This document shows positions 1 to 11,925 of a stretch of DNA of 64,000 bases, one piece after another; position 1 is the stretch's first letter, and every line of letters begins with the position of its first letter. Below the pieces are notes generated by a model. It saw only the letters and a list, made by a program, of their open reading frames with translations, searched no databases and was not told where the DNA came from. The translations under genes and the position numbers were made by a program. Origin of the DNA: Laguncularia racemosa (taxonomy: Eukaryota > Streptophyta > Magnoliopsida > Myrtales > Combretaceae); NCBI GenBank assembly GCA_037954665.1, contig JBBMOL010000135.1:253001-317000 (forward strand), written 5' to 3'.

Positions 1-77
1 ATGATACAATTTATGTCTACAAGCAACAACAGGGTACTCATGACCCCCTTAACACACTTAACATATTGGAACATGAC

Positions 78-300
78 TTGGTGATGGGAGTTGCCACTAT
101 AGGCCCCACACCCATAATCCCTTAATCCTTAAGCTTGGTGATGGGAACTACCACTATGGGCCTCACACCTGTGGTACACTTAATCTTAGTGATGGGAACT
201 ACTATTACGAGCTCCATACCCATATTCACTTAAACCACTTAATCCTGGTGATGGGAATTGCCACTACGAGCCCCACACCCATGTTTACTTAAAACCTTTT
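78..300. repeat. Tandem ~55-60 bp units in the LTR of A (4 copies)
   Basis: Four imperfect units each begin near TTGGTGATGGGA and run through CCACTACGRGCCCCACACCCAT to a CACTTAA stretch. The matching array in the other LTR (7213-7385) has only three units. The two LTRs therefore differ by one repeat, probably gained or lost after insertion. Confidence 0.8.
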
Positions 301-744
301 AACCAACATTTAGCCCAGGTCATTTCCAAGCACGACTCCACTAGGGACAACGTCACACAAGGATCATTGGGGTGCCTCCTAGGGATCTGCCACTACGGGC
401 CCCTAGGTCAAGCTAAGCATATATAGTATAAAACTTAAACACTTAAGCCAAATTATCTAATTAAATCAAGTTCAATGCATAAGCTAGCTTAAATAAGCAC
501 AAATCAAGACATAAGTTACACGTAAATTGAATCCTAGCCTTAAGCACTTTCGGTCTTGGACTTAAGCTAAATTGAAATCTATACACACCAACAAGCTCTT
601 CTTAGTACATAATCTTAGATTAATGTCATCTCTTAATTCTCTTAATCCTATTATTTAAGTTCTCTAAGGCTTTACTAGCTATTTAGGTTGCGTGGAAATT
701 AGTTTAATTTGAAGTTAAATGAATATATAATTACTTTATATCTT

Positions 745-1060
745 ATTCAACATGGCCATGTTAGAAGCTGTGTAGCTTAACATGGGCAACATGGGCTAAA
801 GCATGACCATGTTAAGGGTTGTGTATCTTTCGATGTAAAGTTTGGCTTCAATACGGTTGGAACATAACCATGTTGGAAGGTTGTGTTCTTAATTCAATAC
901 AATCGAAACACTACTGTGTTAGGAGGCCGTGTTACCCTTGACTTAACACAATCAAAACACAGCCATATTGGGAGGCCGTGTATCTTTCGGTGTAACTTTC
1001 TAATTCAACACGGTCAAAACACGACAGTGTTGATAAGCCGTGTTACCCTCGGTAATCTCC
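745..1060. repeat. Tandem array with inverted ACACGG/CCGTGT motifs in the LTR of A
   Basis: Several ~60-bp units combine an AACACGGTCGAAACACG-type half and a GGCCGTGTTACCCTCGG-type half, so each unit can form a short stem. Some units are decayed (for example CATGGGCAACATGGGC). The corresponding array in the right LTR is 7826-8060. Confidence 0.7.
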
Positions 1061-1639
1061 ACGAACTCCTAATCTTTCATTCCAATTTCTCCTAAACCAA
1101 ATTTTCTCTATTCCTAAGCTTGATTAAATCTCTAAGACATGTAATTATAAATAAATTACATGAATTTAATTACTTCAAAAATTTCACAAATCGTATCTTT
1201 GAACTGTTGATTCTCCATTCTCGTATCGTTCCTTCTCAAATCTCAAGTCTTGGTATGCACATGATACTCATAAATTCCAATTTTAATAATGTAAATTGAA
1301 ATTCGTATAAGATTCTTTACTTTTCGTATTTGAAATTAGGTTGCTCCTTTTTCCTTTTGTTGTCTTAGGGTTTGTTCCAAGAGCGTCTGTCTTTTGTGGT
1401 TTTTGGTTCACTGCTCAGAATGACAAAGGAGGCTTTCTAAGTTAATTTGAGATATTTATACCTTCCGTGTGAAATGTCTAAATTGCCCTTTGAATTTTTA
1501 TGAAATTCCTGTCCTTATCCTTTTCTTTGTGACAACATAGATCTTAAAATAAATAAATAAATACAATTTTTAAGTATTACATTTTTCCCCTTTATAAAAA
1601 CTTTTGTCCTCGAAAGTACCTAATTTTAGAAGAGTTATA

Positions 1640-3060
1640 GATACTTCTTTCTCATTTCTACTTCTAGTTCTCACGTTGCTTCTCTTCCTGTTTGGTTTGT
1701 TCATTGCACTTTAACATAAGAGATTGTTTTCCGTCTTAGTACCCATTCTTTAATGTCTAGAATTCTGATTGGCTTTTCTAAAGACGTTAGATTTGGCTAC
1801 ATATTCAGTGGTTCCAAAGCCATTATTTGATCCAAGTCGGGTACATACTTCCTTAGCATGGATATATAGAATACATCATGTGCTCTGGCCAAATTTGGTG
1901 AAAGAGCTACCCCGTAAGCCATTATGCCTATTCTTTCCAAGATCTCAAATGATCCTATATACCTTAGGTTTAGCTTTCCTCTTAACCTGAATCTAATCAC
2001 TCCTTTTGTTGGAAAAATCTTCAATAATACCTTATCTCCTACTTAAAATTCCAAAGGGCGTCTTCTTTTATCTACATAGCTCTTTTTTCGAGACTGAGCC
2101 ATCTATATTCTCTACCTGATTAGTTTCACCTTGTCTACTGCTTCTTATACTAACTCTGATCCTATCATTTGTCTTTCTCCCACTTCATCCCATTGTAGTG
2201 GGGATTTGCACCTTCTTCCACAATGAGCTTCATATGATGCAATCTAAATGGTTGCCTAGTAACTGTTATTATAGGCAAACTCCACCAGAGGTATATGCTC
2301 ATTCCAATTTCCTCCCAAATCTAGTGCACATACCTTGAGCAAATCATCCAATATTTATATAGTCCTTTTAGATTGACCATCTATCTATGGGTGGAATGTT
2401 GTACTGAACTGTAGTTTGCTGCCCAATGCTTTGTGTAGGCTATTCCAGAATTTGCTCACAAATCTTGTATCTCTATCAGAAGTGATGGTCATTAGCACTC
2501 CATGCAGTCTGATTATCTCCTGTATGTATATCTGAGCCAGGTTCTCTAACTTGTATGTTACTCTGATAGGTATAAAATGAGTAGACTTGGTTAATCTATC
2601 CACTATAACCCAAACTGCATCCTGTTTCTCCTTGGTGTTTGGGAGAGCTGTAACAAAGTCCATTGTCACATGATCCCATTTTCACTCAAGTACTGGAAAA
2701 GGTTGTAATTCTCCATCTAGTCTTTGATGCTCTACTATGATTTGTTGGCATGTGAGGCATCTAGCTACATATTTAGCTATTTCTCTCTTCATGTTTCTCT
2801 ACCAATAACAACTCTTCAAGTCTTTGTACATTTTGGTACTTCCAAGTTATATGGTGTAAGTAGAGTAATGTGCCTCTTTTATTATCTCTCTCTTCAATTC
2901 CGCATCCTTTGGTACACAGTCTCGTTTTGTATCTTAAGGTCCCTTTTGCATTCAGGTTGAATTCTAGAGCCTTGTCTTGTTACATTATACTCTTGATCTC
3001 TCGAATATCTTGATCTTCTATCTGACCAACTTTAATTTTGTCCATTATTGTTAGTTGTAT
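1640..3060 (-). pseudogene. Integrase of gypsy A with degraded tail
   Basis: Minus-strand reading gives the integrase zinc-binding part with YVARCLTCQQ and EHQRLDGELQPFPV (about 2660-2800). The catalytic core follows with MTMDFVTALP, DRLTKSTHFIP and SDRDTRF (2385-2669). The C-terminal segment with KLNLRYIGSFEILERIG and HDVFYISMLRKYVPD is at 1797-2024. Family knowledge: integrase inserts the cDNA copy, and in Tekay-like chromoviruses a chromodomain follows. Here 1640-1797 is out of frame, so the chromodomain is not recognisable with certainty. Stops and frameshifts separate the three pieces, which marks it as a pseudogene. Confidence 0.8.
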
Positions 3061-3159
3061 CCTTAAGGTAGCCATTTTCACTCCCACTTCGTGTGTTAAA
3101 ACTTCTAGCTCCAATTTGCACATGTCTTCTAATAACTCCTTTTACGAAGTGATAAGAGT

Positions 3160-3620
3160 AGCTACATTGCCCTGTTTCTTCCTGCTAAGGGCATCTACTA
3201 CCACATTGGCTTTTCCTGGATGGTATTGTATCTCCAGGTCGTAATCCTTGATTAACTTCAACCATCTCCTTTGTCTTATATTTAACTCTTTCTACATAAA
3301 CATGTATTTCAAGCTTCTGTGGTCAATGAAAATTTTGCACATTTCTTCATATAAGTAATGCCTTCATAGCTTTAAAACTAGTACTACAACTGCCAATTCT
3401 AAGTCAAGAGTTGGGTAGTTCTTTTTATATGACTTCAATTATTGAGAAGTATAAGCAATTACTTAACCACCTTACATCAATACACACCTAACCCTTGAAC
3501 CGAGGCATCATTATACACTATAAACTCTTTTCCACTCTTAGGCAAAGTCAAAACTAGTGTCGACACCAGTTTCTCTTTGAGCATTTGAAAGCTAGCTTCA
3601 CATCTGTCATTCCATTCGAA
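3160..3620 (-). pseudogene. RNase H of gypsy A
   Basis: In the minus strand the motif YNDASVQGLGVY (metal-binding Asp) is followed, after frame shifts, by DHRSLKYMF-like and LIKDYDLEIQYHPGKANVV-like sequence. This is the usual RNase H layout between RT and integrase. The enzyme degrades the RNA strand of the RNA/DNA hybrid. At least six stops or shifts are seen, so it is not functional. Confidence 0.72.
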
Positions 3621-4640
3621 TTTCACGTTCTTCTTTGTTAATCTGGTGAGAGGAATTGCTATTTTAAAAAATCCTTCTACAAATCTCTTGTAGTAGCCCG
3701 CTAAACTTAAGAAGCTTCTTATCTTTGTAACTGTTTTTGGTCTATGCTAGTCTACTATTGCTCTCACCTTTTCCAAGTCCACAAAGACCCTATCTTTGGT
3801 AACCACATGACCTACGAATATTACTTGTTCTAGCCATAATTCACATTTACTGAACTTAGCATACAACTTCTCATCATGTAACCTGCCCAATACCAGTCTC
3901 AAGTGTTCTTCATGCTCCTTGGTGCTTTTAGAGTATATTAGGATATCATCTATAAAGGTGATTAAAAATTGATCCAAAAAATCCCTAAATACTCTGTTCA
4001 TTAAATCCATGAATGCAGCTAGTGTATTCATTAGTCCAAAGGGCATCGCTAGAAACTTGTAGTGCTTATATCTAGTCCTAAATGCTATTTTCTGGATGTC
4101 TTCTTCTTTGATTCTTTGTTGATGGTAGCCTAATCTCAAGTCTACTTTGGAGAATACTTGAGCTTCTTGCAACTGGTCAAATAGGTCATCTATCATAGGA
4201 AGAGGATATTTGTTCTTGATGGCGACCTTGTTTAACTCCTTGTAGTCTATACGGGGTCTCATACTTCCATCCTTCTTCTTCACAAGCAGGACTGATGCAC
4301 CTTAAGGAGAGACACTGGGTTTTATAAAACCATTATCTTATAGCTCCTATAACTATTTTCTTAATTCTTTCAATTCCACTGGTGCCATCCTGTAAACTGG
4401 TTTGTATATGGGTACTGTACCTTGTACCAAGTTGATGTTGAATTCTATTTCCCTATTTAGGGGTAAATCAGGAAGATCTTTTGGAAATACATCAAGAAAT
4501 TCCCTCACTATCGGTACTCCTTCCATCTTAACTTCTCCATTGGCTTCAATAGATATAGTTGCTAGCATACATTTTCTCTACATTTCATAAGTAGGCAATC
4601 TAATGGGTCTCTGTACTTCTAACTTGTATTCAAAATATCC
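3620..4640 (-). pseudogene. Reverse transcriptase of gypsy A
   Basis: The open stretch 3747-4283 (178 residues) carries the RT fingers and palm: MRPRIDYKELN, NKYPLPMIDDLFDQL, FSKVDLRLGYHQ, FRTRYKHYKFLAMPFGL and the catalytic box FIDDILIYS. The open stretch 4353-4568 holds the linker before RT (VVREF/FLDVFPKDLPDLP, REIEFNINLVQGT). The catalytic Asp pair is intact, but stop codons between the pieces break the frame. It is a typical gypsy RT of normal spacing. Confidence 0.86.
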
Positions 4641-5134
4641 ATCCCTTGGTATATTAAACTACACCACCATGTTGTGATAGTCAATGGTGGCATAATATTT
4701 TGACAACTAGTTGACACCCAAAATAATGTCAAATTCTATCATCTCCAATACTAAGAGGTTTGCTGACCATGTATTTCTATTCTCACTCTTCTGCATATTC
4801 TACTTATTCTTCCTCCTACTTCTAAAGGAGTACTAATAGCTAAACAATCATTGATGTGTTCAACATTTAAAGCATATGCACAAACAAAATTCTTAAACAT
4901 ACAGGATACAGATAACCCGGTATCGGATAGCACATATGCATTGTAAGAGTATACTGGAAGCATACCTGCAATGTTGTCTACATCAGGGATATCATAGTGT
5001 CGTTGTTGGTGAATGGCGAACACTCTGGTAGGAAATCTTTGTCTAGGACCTCCTGCCTGTGGTCTATCTCCCTATCCTTTTACTAGAGGTCTAGCTGCTT
5101 ATTAAACTAGCCCTATTTGATTACTGATTTGTCC
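4640..5134 (-). pseudogene. Aspartic protease region of gypsy A
   Basis: Positions 4751-5023 read on the minus strand show a decayed retropepsin. SYNAYVLSDTGLSVSCMF stands where family members have a DTGAS/DSGAT catalytic loop, and a beta-rich segment follows. It lies between the gag zinc knuckle and RT, as expected in gypsy pol. Parts downstream to 4640 carry DIILGVNQLSKYYATIDYH-like sequence with stops. Confidence 0.68.
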
Positions 5135-6229
5135 CTAAGGACAGTTGATTGCCTTGTGTCTCCTCTGGTTGCACACATGATAGAAGATTAGGGGAACAAA
5201 CTTCTCAGTGCAATATCTACTAATGTGCCTAGTCTTCCCGTAAGAGAAACATGCCCCATCTAACCATTCGTACTCTTTTAACTCATGTGGCCCATAAAAT
5301 CTAGGACATTTAACATTTGGGCTTATTGTAAAGAGTGCCAAAGGCACTTGTCTAATCTGAAGAGGAGGGGCTGCAACGCTCGGTGTTTTGCTTTGCAGCA
5401 TGTGATGTCTTTTGCCTCTATCTTGCCCCATTCCACTAGAGGGAGGTCTTTTTCCTAGAGCTATTGCCACTCTGTGGCTCTTTTGTTCTTCTATTATCTT
5501 TTTGTTCTGCTTGAGATACTTAGCCTTGTCAACCATTTCAGCATATGTATTTAGCTGAAAAGCCCTTACTATAAGTTGTAAGTCCAATTCCAAACCTCTT
5601 AAGAATCTTTTGGCTTGAGAACTATCATCATTATGTACATTTTCGGGAAAGAACTGGGTGAGGCGATTTAGCTCTATCCCATACTCTTGAACTGTTCGGT
5701 TCCCTTATTCACAGTTGTAGTATTCATTCTCCATGCTATCTCTAGAGTTGCTGGGGAAGTAACTTTGATAAAATAACTCGTTAAATACAACCCAATTCAT
5801 GCATTCCCTTACTTGTCTAGGAATCGAAGCCTACCATTTTGCTGTAGTTCCCTTCAGCATGAATGCAACATAATTTACCTTCCTATCTTTTGGTATTTGG
5901 AAGGCAACAAATGTCTTCTTAATTTCCTATGCCCAATCCTCTACTTTGATTGGGTCATCTACTCTAGGGTTAAATTCCTTAGCTACTCTTATGAACCTAT
6001 CAAAGTTGATGGGTTCATTGGCATTTCTGTGTTGTGGGACATTAGGGGCTTAGTGTTGTTGTGTTAGTAATCCCATCAAATGGTTCATAATATGCAGTAA
6101 TTGGACTGTCTCTTCGGGCATCTAGCCTTTTTCCCCTTGTGGCTGTGGGTTCTGAACTTCCACCTCATTTGGGTTATCACGTCTAGCACCCCTTCCGACT
6201 CCTAATCCGGTAATTTTTCTTGGAGGCAT
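5135..6229 (-). pseudogene. Gag of gypsy A with two decayed zinc knuckles
   Basis: The start is placed at the ATG at 6229 (MPPRKITGLGVGRGARR), after the leader and primer site. A capsid-like region with many stops follows. The open stretch 5135-5593 begins near MELDLQLIVRAFQLNTYAEMV and ends in CFSYGKTRHISRYC and CNQRRHKAINC. The second Cys of the first CCHC knuckle is Tyr, so zinc binding would be impaired. Gag forms the virus-like particle that packages element RNA. The first stop comes after about 36 residues, so the gene is inactive. Confidence 0.78.
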
Positions 6230-6668
6230 TCTATTTAAGAAGAGACAACTGCATTTAATTAGGTAAATATTGGTCATGGTTAGTGTCACAATATATAAGT
6301 ACATACACATATACCACTACACATGGGTTTACTCATAGATATAACTTAGCAGTTAGAAGAATGCAAGTAAAGTAATAATATAAGAAAATCATTACATAAT
6401 TAAGTAAGCATCCCATATTTTACCCACTCTCTTCACATCTCACTATCTTATGGATCCGGTTGTTAACTCCTCTAAAGATCATATCTTAAGCTCTATTGTT
6501 TAAAACTTATCTCTATTAATCATCACTTAGTCCTAAGATCATTTTCTAAGCTCTTCAGGATCAATAACCTATGTTATATAGGTCATAAGGATCATTAACC
6601 TATTCTTTACAGATTTAAGCTTAAATTCCTAAAGATCATAAAACTTAAAGCTCTGATATAACCTAAGC
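6230..6668 (-). other. Untranslated leader and degraded primer binding site of A
   Basis: This AT-rich leader lies between the 5' LTR and gag. The minus-strand sequence TTATATCAGAGC at 6649-6660 matches 10 of 12 positions of the common tRNA-iMet primer site TGGTATCAGAGC. No other feature is seen here. Confidence 0.6.
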
Positions 6669-7212
6669 TATAACGCCTCGAAACCCAGGCCGCACTACTA
6701 CTAGCCACGTGTCCTTATTTCACAAGAACACGTTAAGTCTCTGAATCAATTCTGATACCTTTTTTATTCTGTAATACTTGTATAATGGCATTCAATATAT
6801 CCCATAACTTCAAAATCAATTTCATAAACCATATCAAACATCCAACGCAGCAAAAGTCTTTGGATACTAAAATAACATTCTTCAAAAGATAATGTCTATT
6901 ATAGTCACATAACATAATTCTCCAAATCCTAATCGCCATAATAGTAATGGTAATCATCATCTTCCTCTCTTTGAGGTTTACCCAAACCCAAGTTATCTTC
7001 TAGGTTATCATCTCCCTCAACACCTACATTTAAAAAAAAAAAATTCCCCAAAGTGTGAGCTAATGCCTAGTATGTATAGCATAAACACATGTGCATGAAT
7101 AAGTATCACATACATCATGCAGTACTTAAATACAAGCAACCATTTCATGATACAATTTATGTCCACAAGCAACAACAAGCTACTCATGACCCCCTTAACA
7201 CATTGGAACATG

Positions 7213-7385
7213 ACTTGGTGAAGGGAATTGCCACTACGGGCTCCACACCCATGGTATACTTAATCTTGGTGATGGGTACTACCACTACGAGCCCCACACC
7301 CATGTTCACTTAAACCACTTAATCTTGGTGATGAGAACTGCCACTATAGGCCCCATACCTATGTCCACTTAAACCTCTTAACCAA
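7213..7385. repeat. Tandem ~58 bp units in the 5' LTR of A (3 copies)
   Basis: Three units begin TTGGTGAWGRGWA and run to CACACCCATG...CACTTAA. They are orthologous to the four-unit array at 78-300. Confidence 0.78.
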
Positions 7386-7825
7386 TATTCAGCCCAAATC
7401 ATTTTCAAGCACGACTCCACTAGGGACAATGTCACATAAGGATCATTAGGGTGCCTCCTAGGGATCTACCACTATGGGCCCCTAGGACGAGCCAAGCACA
7501 TATAACATACAACTTAAACACTTAAGCTAAATTATCCAATTAAATCAAGTTCAATGCATAAGCTAACTTAAACAAGCACAAATCAACACACAAGTTGCAC
7601 GTACCTTAAATCCTAGCCTTAAGCACTTTCAGTCTTAGACTTAAGCTAAATTGAAATTTATACACACCAATAAGCTCTTCTTAGTACTTAATCTTAGATT
7701 AATATCATCTCTTAATTCTCTTAATCCTATTCATTTAAGTTCTCTAAGGCCTTACTAACTATTTAGATTGCGTGGAAATTAGTTTAATTTGAAGTTAAAT
7801 GAATATATAATTACTTTATGTCTTA

Positions 7826-8060
7826 TTCAACACGGCTATGTTAGAGGCCGTGTATCTTTTGGCGTAAAGTTTAGCTTCAATATGGTTGGAACATGACCGT
7901 GTTAAAAGGTTATGTTCTTCTTAACTCAACACAGTCAAAACACTACCATATCAGGAGGCCATGTTACCCTTGAATGAACATGGTCGTGGCCGTATATCTC
8001 TCGGTGTAACTTTCTAATTCAACACGGTCGAAACACGACCTTGTTGGTAGGCCGTGTTAC
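7826..8060. repeat. ACACGG/CCGTGT array in the 5' LTR of A
   Basis: Units such as AACACGGCTATGTTAGAGGC and AACACGGTCGAAACACGACC repeat about every 60 bp, ending CCGTGTTACCCTCGGC. This is the counterpart of 745-1060. Confidence 0.68.
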
Positions 8061-8569
8061 CCTCGGCAATCTCCACGAACTCCTAATCCTTCATTCCAAT
8101 TTCTCCTAAACCCAATTCTCTCTATTCTTAAGCTTGATTAAATCTCCAAAACATGTAATTATAAATAAATTACATGAATTTGATTACTTACTTCAAAAAT
8201 TCCACTCCCCATTCTCGTATCGTCCCTTCTCAAATCTCGAGTCTTGATGCACACACGATACTCATAAATTCCAATTTGAATAACCTAAATTAAAATTCAT
8301 ATAAGATTCCTTACCTTTCATAGTTGAAATTAGGTTGCTCATTTTTCCTTTCGTCGTCTTAGGGTTTGTTCCAAGAGTGTCTGTCTTTTGTGGTTTTTAG
8401 TTCATTACTCAGAATGACAAAGGAGGCTCTCTAGGTTAATTTGAGGTCTTTATACCCTCTGTGTGCATCATCCAAATTGCCCCTCGAATTTTTATGAAAT
8501 TCCCGTCCTTGTCCTTTGTTCTTTATGACAACATAGATCTTTAAATAAATAAAATTTTTAGGTATTATA

Positions 8570-9045
8570 GTTAGTGTTAAGATATATAGTATTTTATGGA
8601 ACAAGGAAAGTAGATATATCATACTTGATGTTTAGTAACATAGGTAAGGTGGTGTATAGTATCTTGGTTCATCCTCTACCAAGATGTCGAAGGCCTTCCC
8701 TCATCTAAGGCATTGGTGTAGTGGCTTGAAGGGGCAATATATGAAAATTTGTCATAAGTCCACACATGTCAGAAGATTGTTGCTCCTCCTATATCCTATA
8801 TACCACTATATGGCATTGTTATCAAGACAACCAAGCCTAAGTAAAACCCTAGTTATACTGGCCTACAACTCTAAAATCCATAAGGAGTGGCAAAAACGTA
8901 GAGTCCCAAAAACATAAAGTGGATAAGACTACTGGATTGATCTGCCAAAATAAAGCCCCCCATCAATTGTGAAATGTAGGCACATGTATGGTATCTAATC
9001 TTATTACCATTAGCCCTTGTAGGCAATACTTTTAATCTATGCCAT
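8570..9045. other. Unassigned sequence between elements
   Basis: Non-coding sequence between the end of LTR A and the Athila-like LTR. I recognise no gene, RNA or repeat family. The small open frame near 8684-8917 has no recognisable motif. Confidence 0.4.
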
Positions 9046-10464
9046 TGATAAGTGTCAAAAGACCCTTACCTAGAATGGTGAATTTGTGTTTTATGTATGT
9101 ATTTTGTTGGTAATTCATTAAATAAAAGAATATTTATTTGAAAAAATATTGATTTTAGGCCTTTTAGAGCTTTCTGGAGCTAAAGGAAGGAGTTTTGAAG
9201 AAATAAAGTGAGATTAGAAGGAATCAGACAAGCTGCAAGCAAGTTGAAGATTCATAGAAAGTATACAATCGTTTACTTTGCTTGTGTATCTAAGGTGGAG
9301 GTTTTGTTTTTGGATGTTCATATACGTAATTGTGTACTCTCTTGTATACATCTCTACCATGAACCTTGGGAGCAAACTGGAGATACACAATTTTGTACCC
9401 AATTATGTACTTTGTTGACAAAGAAGAAATCATCCTTGCACATACAAGATTGTGATACATAAGTTATGTACTTAATTGTATATATGCCTGATTGCATGAA
9501 TATATATATATATATCCTCAAGCTCGTGAAAAAGATAGAGGTTATCATTTATACACTTCCCTAGCTACAAGAAAGAGAGGGTTTTGTCGATTTTCAAGGA
9601 GATTAAAGATCCACGATATTAAAGATTCGATCTTTAAGGGTTATAATCATGAAACTTGTTTTCTTTTTTAGTATTTGAGTTTTTATTGATAATATCATGA
9701 AAGAGTAAACTCTAGACTTAAATTTTATTCGAAACTCTTATGTCATGTGATGAAGATTTGTTCTTAATAAAATTTTATTGAAATTCTTATGTTCAATTGC
9801 ATATTCTTATTGTTTATTAGATTCTTAGATCCAGAATATGAATTTATGTTTGATATAATATCGGTTAATAGAGAAATTACTTTTATGATTAGATTTATGC
9901 AATTGATAATGCTTGCTTGTGATTCTAGAAATAAAATAACAAAAGCCTTTTGTTTTATAATTGAGTTGTTTAGAAAGTTCATGTTTCTCATGCAATTCTA
10001 GGTTGCTATTGATTAAGGAGAGATCCTAATTGATAAATCATGGGTTATATAAGTTAATAGACTTGAGAAAGTTATTAGCTTGATTGAGACACTTTATAGC
10101 TTAACAACTCAATAACGATAAAATCTTGAATTCTAATGATTCACATATTCGAAAAGGACTAGAATGAAATTTAGGTTGCCTTGATAATTGAATTAATCTT
10201 TTCTTTTTGCTATTAGTGATCCATTTTAAGTTTTTAGTAGCATAATAATTATTAGTTTCCGATTTAAGATATAATCAATCTTAATTGACAGTTAGATAAT
10301 AGGAACAGAGTTATTACCAGTAATTGGTTTATCTCTGTAGGACAACCTTGTGCTTAACCATTATATTGTGCTCACAATAGGTGCACTTGCCTATTACATC
10401 ATAATTAAGATTAGGAATAGGTACTTTAAATTATTAAGACTACGATTTGGCACTATTAGCCACA
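9046..10464 (+). repeat. Athila/Tat-type LTR remnant with degraded tRNA-Asp-like primer site
   Basis: The segment starts TGATAAGTGTCAAAAGACCC and shows the LTR end typical of Athila/Tat elements: CTCTGTAGGACAACCTTGTG, then GTGCACTTGCC about 60 bp before TTTGGCACTATTAGCC. That last string at about 10446-10464 resembles a decayed TGGCGCCGTTGCCGGGG (tRNA-Asp type) primer site. Element E has the same GTGCACTTGC-to-primer-site spacing. The orientation is plus. No gag is seen downstream, so this is an LTR with only a scrap of internal sequence. No TSD was found. Confidence 0.55.
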
Positions 10465-11379
10465 ATAATGATAGTTTGATACAACCTCCTCTAATATATC
10501 TCAACTTAGGTCTCTCTCCAAGTAAATGCTAGCACTCATCCATCTAATTGAGGCAAGTGCTCCCCTTATGAATTGCTTTTTCTATTTTTAAAATATCCAA
10601 TATCAATTTTATACCTTCTATGCAAAGATGTTCAATTTTCATAGTCTTATTTGCTTTCATAGGTCCAATAAACTACCTATCTGTCAACTAGTAGACCAAA
10701 CTATACTTTAACATTCGATAGAGTGATGGTGGCTTCCCTATAAGCCATGTGAAATGTGTGCACCTCGGGTGTTTACCTCTCTATTAAGGCTATATCAAAT
10801 AACAATCTAACCGAATGAATGACAAGCAATTATCATTGTGTCATGACTATAACTCATGATGTCTCATTATCAACCATATTGCCTTTTGAAAAGATATAGG
10901 TTCTAAGGATAAGGATAACCTAATCAAATAACTACATTCATATAAAAGATGTCACGTTTAATACTTGTCCTTCCTAAATAACCTTTAAGTGATGTGTGCT
11001 TTCCTATGTTAGCACTTATCTATCAATTAGATCCAACTTTATTTAAGCCATGAAATGAAGCAAAATTTAATTAATGTTAAAAATGATATGGTTTTCACAA
11101 TCATATAAACAATGCTAAATGAATAGAACATATAAGTTTATTGGCAATTCTTCATTTACCATACTTATTTCTCTTTAGACAGTTTATTCTATTATATCAT
11201 TCCCCTCTACAATGGTTGTACCTAAGTTTTCTTGAAGGCTTCTTATGATATCATTTCATTATTAGCTTACCCATTCTATGTATAAGTTTTTAATATTTGG
11301 GTAGAAAAATGGAAAGTCGACCAATGTTTAGTTAAACTCATCTCTGATGGGAAAAAAGTAAGCTTTGTAAGGAGCTATC
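10465..11379. other. No gene seen
   Basis: AT-rich sequence with no reading frame or repeat I can assign. It may include the decayed flank of the adjoining MULE fragment. Confidence 0.35.
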
Positions 11380-11925
11380 AATTCATAAAGTTGTTACTGC
11401 TATGCAAGCATGAGAACAAGGAATCTTATATATTTTGCCACTTATTGCATGTGCAAATGTAATTCTTGAGGTCAATAGTGTATGTCCCCCCTCCTCCCTA
11501 AAGCCCATTTGTTACATGTTAGTTGTGCTTACATCCTAACATTCATCACCCATTTCTTACATTGAATATTCTTATGAGACTCAATGAAATTACTTGTAAT
11601 GTGGCATATGCAAAACCTCCACACTGCAAATGGAGGTTGCCAATGGAAGTTATGTTAATTGCAGAATCAGTAACCTTGCGTCTATTAGAAATGAGACAAT
11701 TGGTTTCTTTATGATCACTAATAATATATTGCTTTAATTTTTGTAGAAACCATCTTTGTGTTTCTGTTGATTCTTCATTGTCTATGGCAAATGACAATGG
11801 TATTATGCAATTGTTTCTATCCTTGCTATAGGAAATTAGTAGTTTGTGACTATACTTTCCATATAGAAAAGTATCATCAATATTCACCAAAAAACTAAGA
11901 ATTAAATGCCTCCACACACAGATTG
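11380..11925 (-). pseudogene. MULE (Mutator-like) transposase fragment 1
   Basis: Minus-strand positions 11546-11917 encode the catalytic-core start of a MULE transposase: NIDDTFLYGKYSHKLLISYS, IIPLSFAIDNEES, RWFLQKLKQYI and CLISNRRK. Family members read DGTHLYGKY, PLAFAIVE and LISDRH, so the DDE-type core is recognisable. At 11400-11462 are the halves of a SWIM zinc finger (CTCNKWQ, then in a shifted frame KIPCSHACIAV). Core and SWIM are much closer than in intact transposases, so a central part is missing. MULE transposases cut and paste DNA elements with terminal inverted repeats. I found no TIR for this copy. Confidence 0.78.

Larger units (their letters stand above)
1..1581 (-). repeat. 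3' LTR of element A (partial)
   Basis: This is the left copy of the long direct repeat, matching 7147-8569 with point changes and one length difference. It ends on the plus strand with AGTATTACA, so the element-sense LTR begins TGTAATACT. The start lies beyond the window. Two internal tandem arrays are listed separately. Confidence 0.85.
1..8569 (-). mobile_element. Ty3/gypsy LTR retrotransposon A, Tekay/Del-like chromovirus, 3' LTR truncated by window edge
   Basis: Two long direct repeats (1-1581 and 6669-8569) flank gag, protease, RT, RNase H and integrase read on the minus strand in the order of Ty3/gypsy elements. Base 1 aligns with base 7147, so about 478 bp of the left LTR lies outside the window. 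Next to the left LTR is a purine-rich tract (minus strand AAAGGGGAAAAA). A degraded primer site related to the tRNA-iMet type (TATCAGAGC core) sits at about 6649-6660. The integrase tail KLNLRYIGSFEILERIG and the LTR context suggest a Tekay/Del-type chromovirus (inference). All reading frames contain stops, so this copy is dead. The TSD cannot be tested because one end is missing. Confidence 0.88.
6669..8569 (-). repeat. 5' LTR of element A (complete)
   Basis: About 1.9 kb; the plus strand begins TATAACGCCTCGAAACCC and ends GGTATTATA. It matches 1-1581 over its last 1.4 kb. The two ends (TATA...TATA) are decayed versions of the usual TG...CA ends; the left copy still ends in ACA. Confidence 0.82.

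Noticed and set aside
1..300. Regular repeats considered as a CRISPR-like or satellite array
   Set aside because: The whole unit repeats without unique spacers, and the array lies inside an LTR of a plant retrotransposon.
9764..10001. Overlapping short frames on both strands
   Set aside because: AT-rich low-complexity translations inside an Athila-type LTR; no domain.
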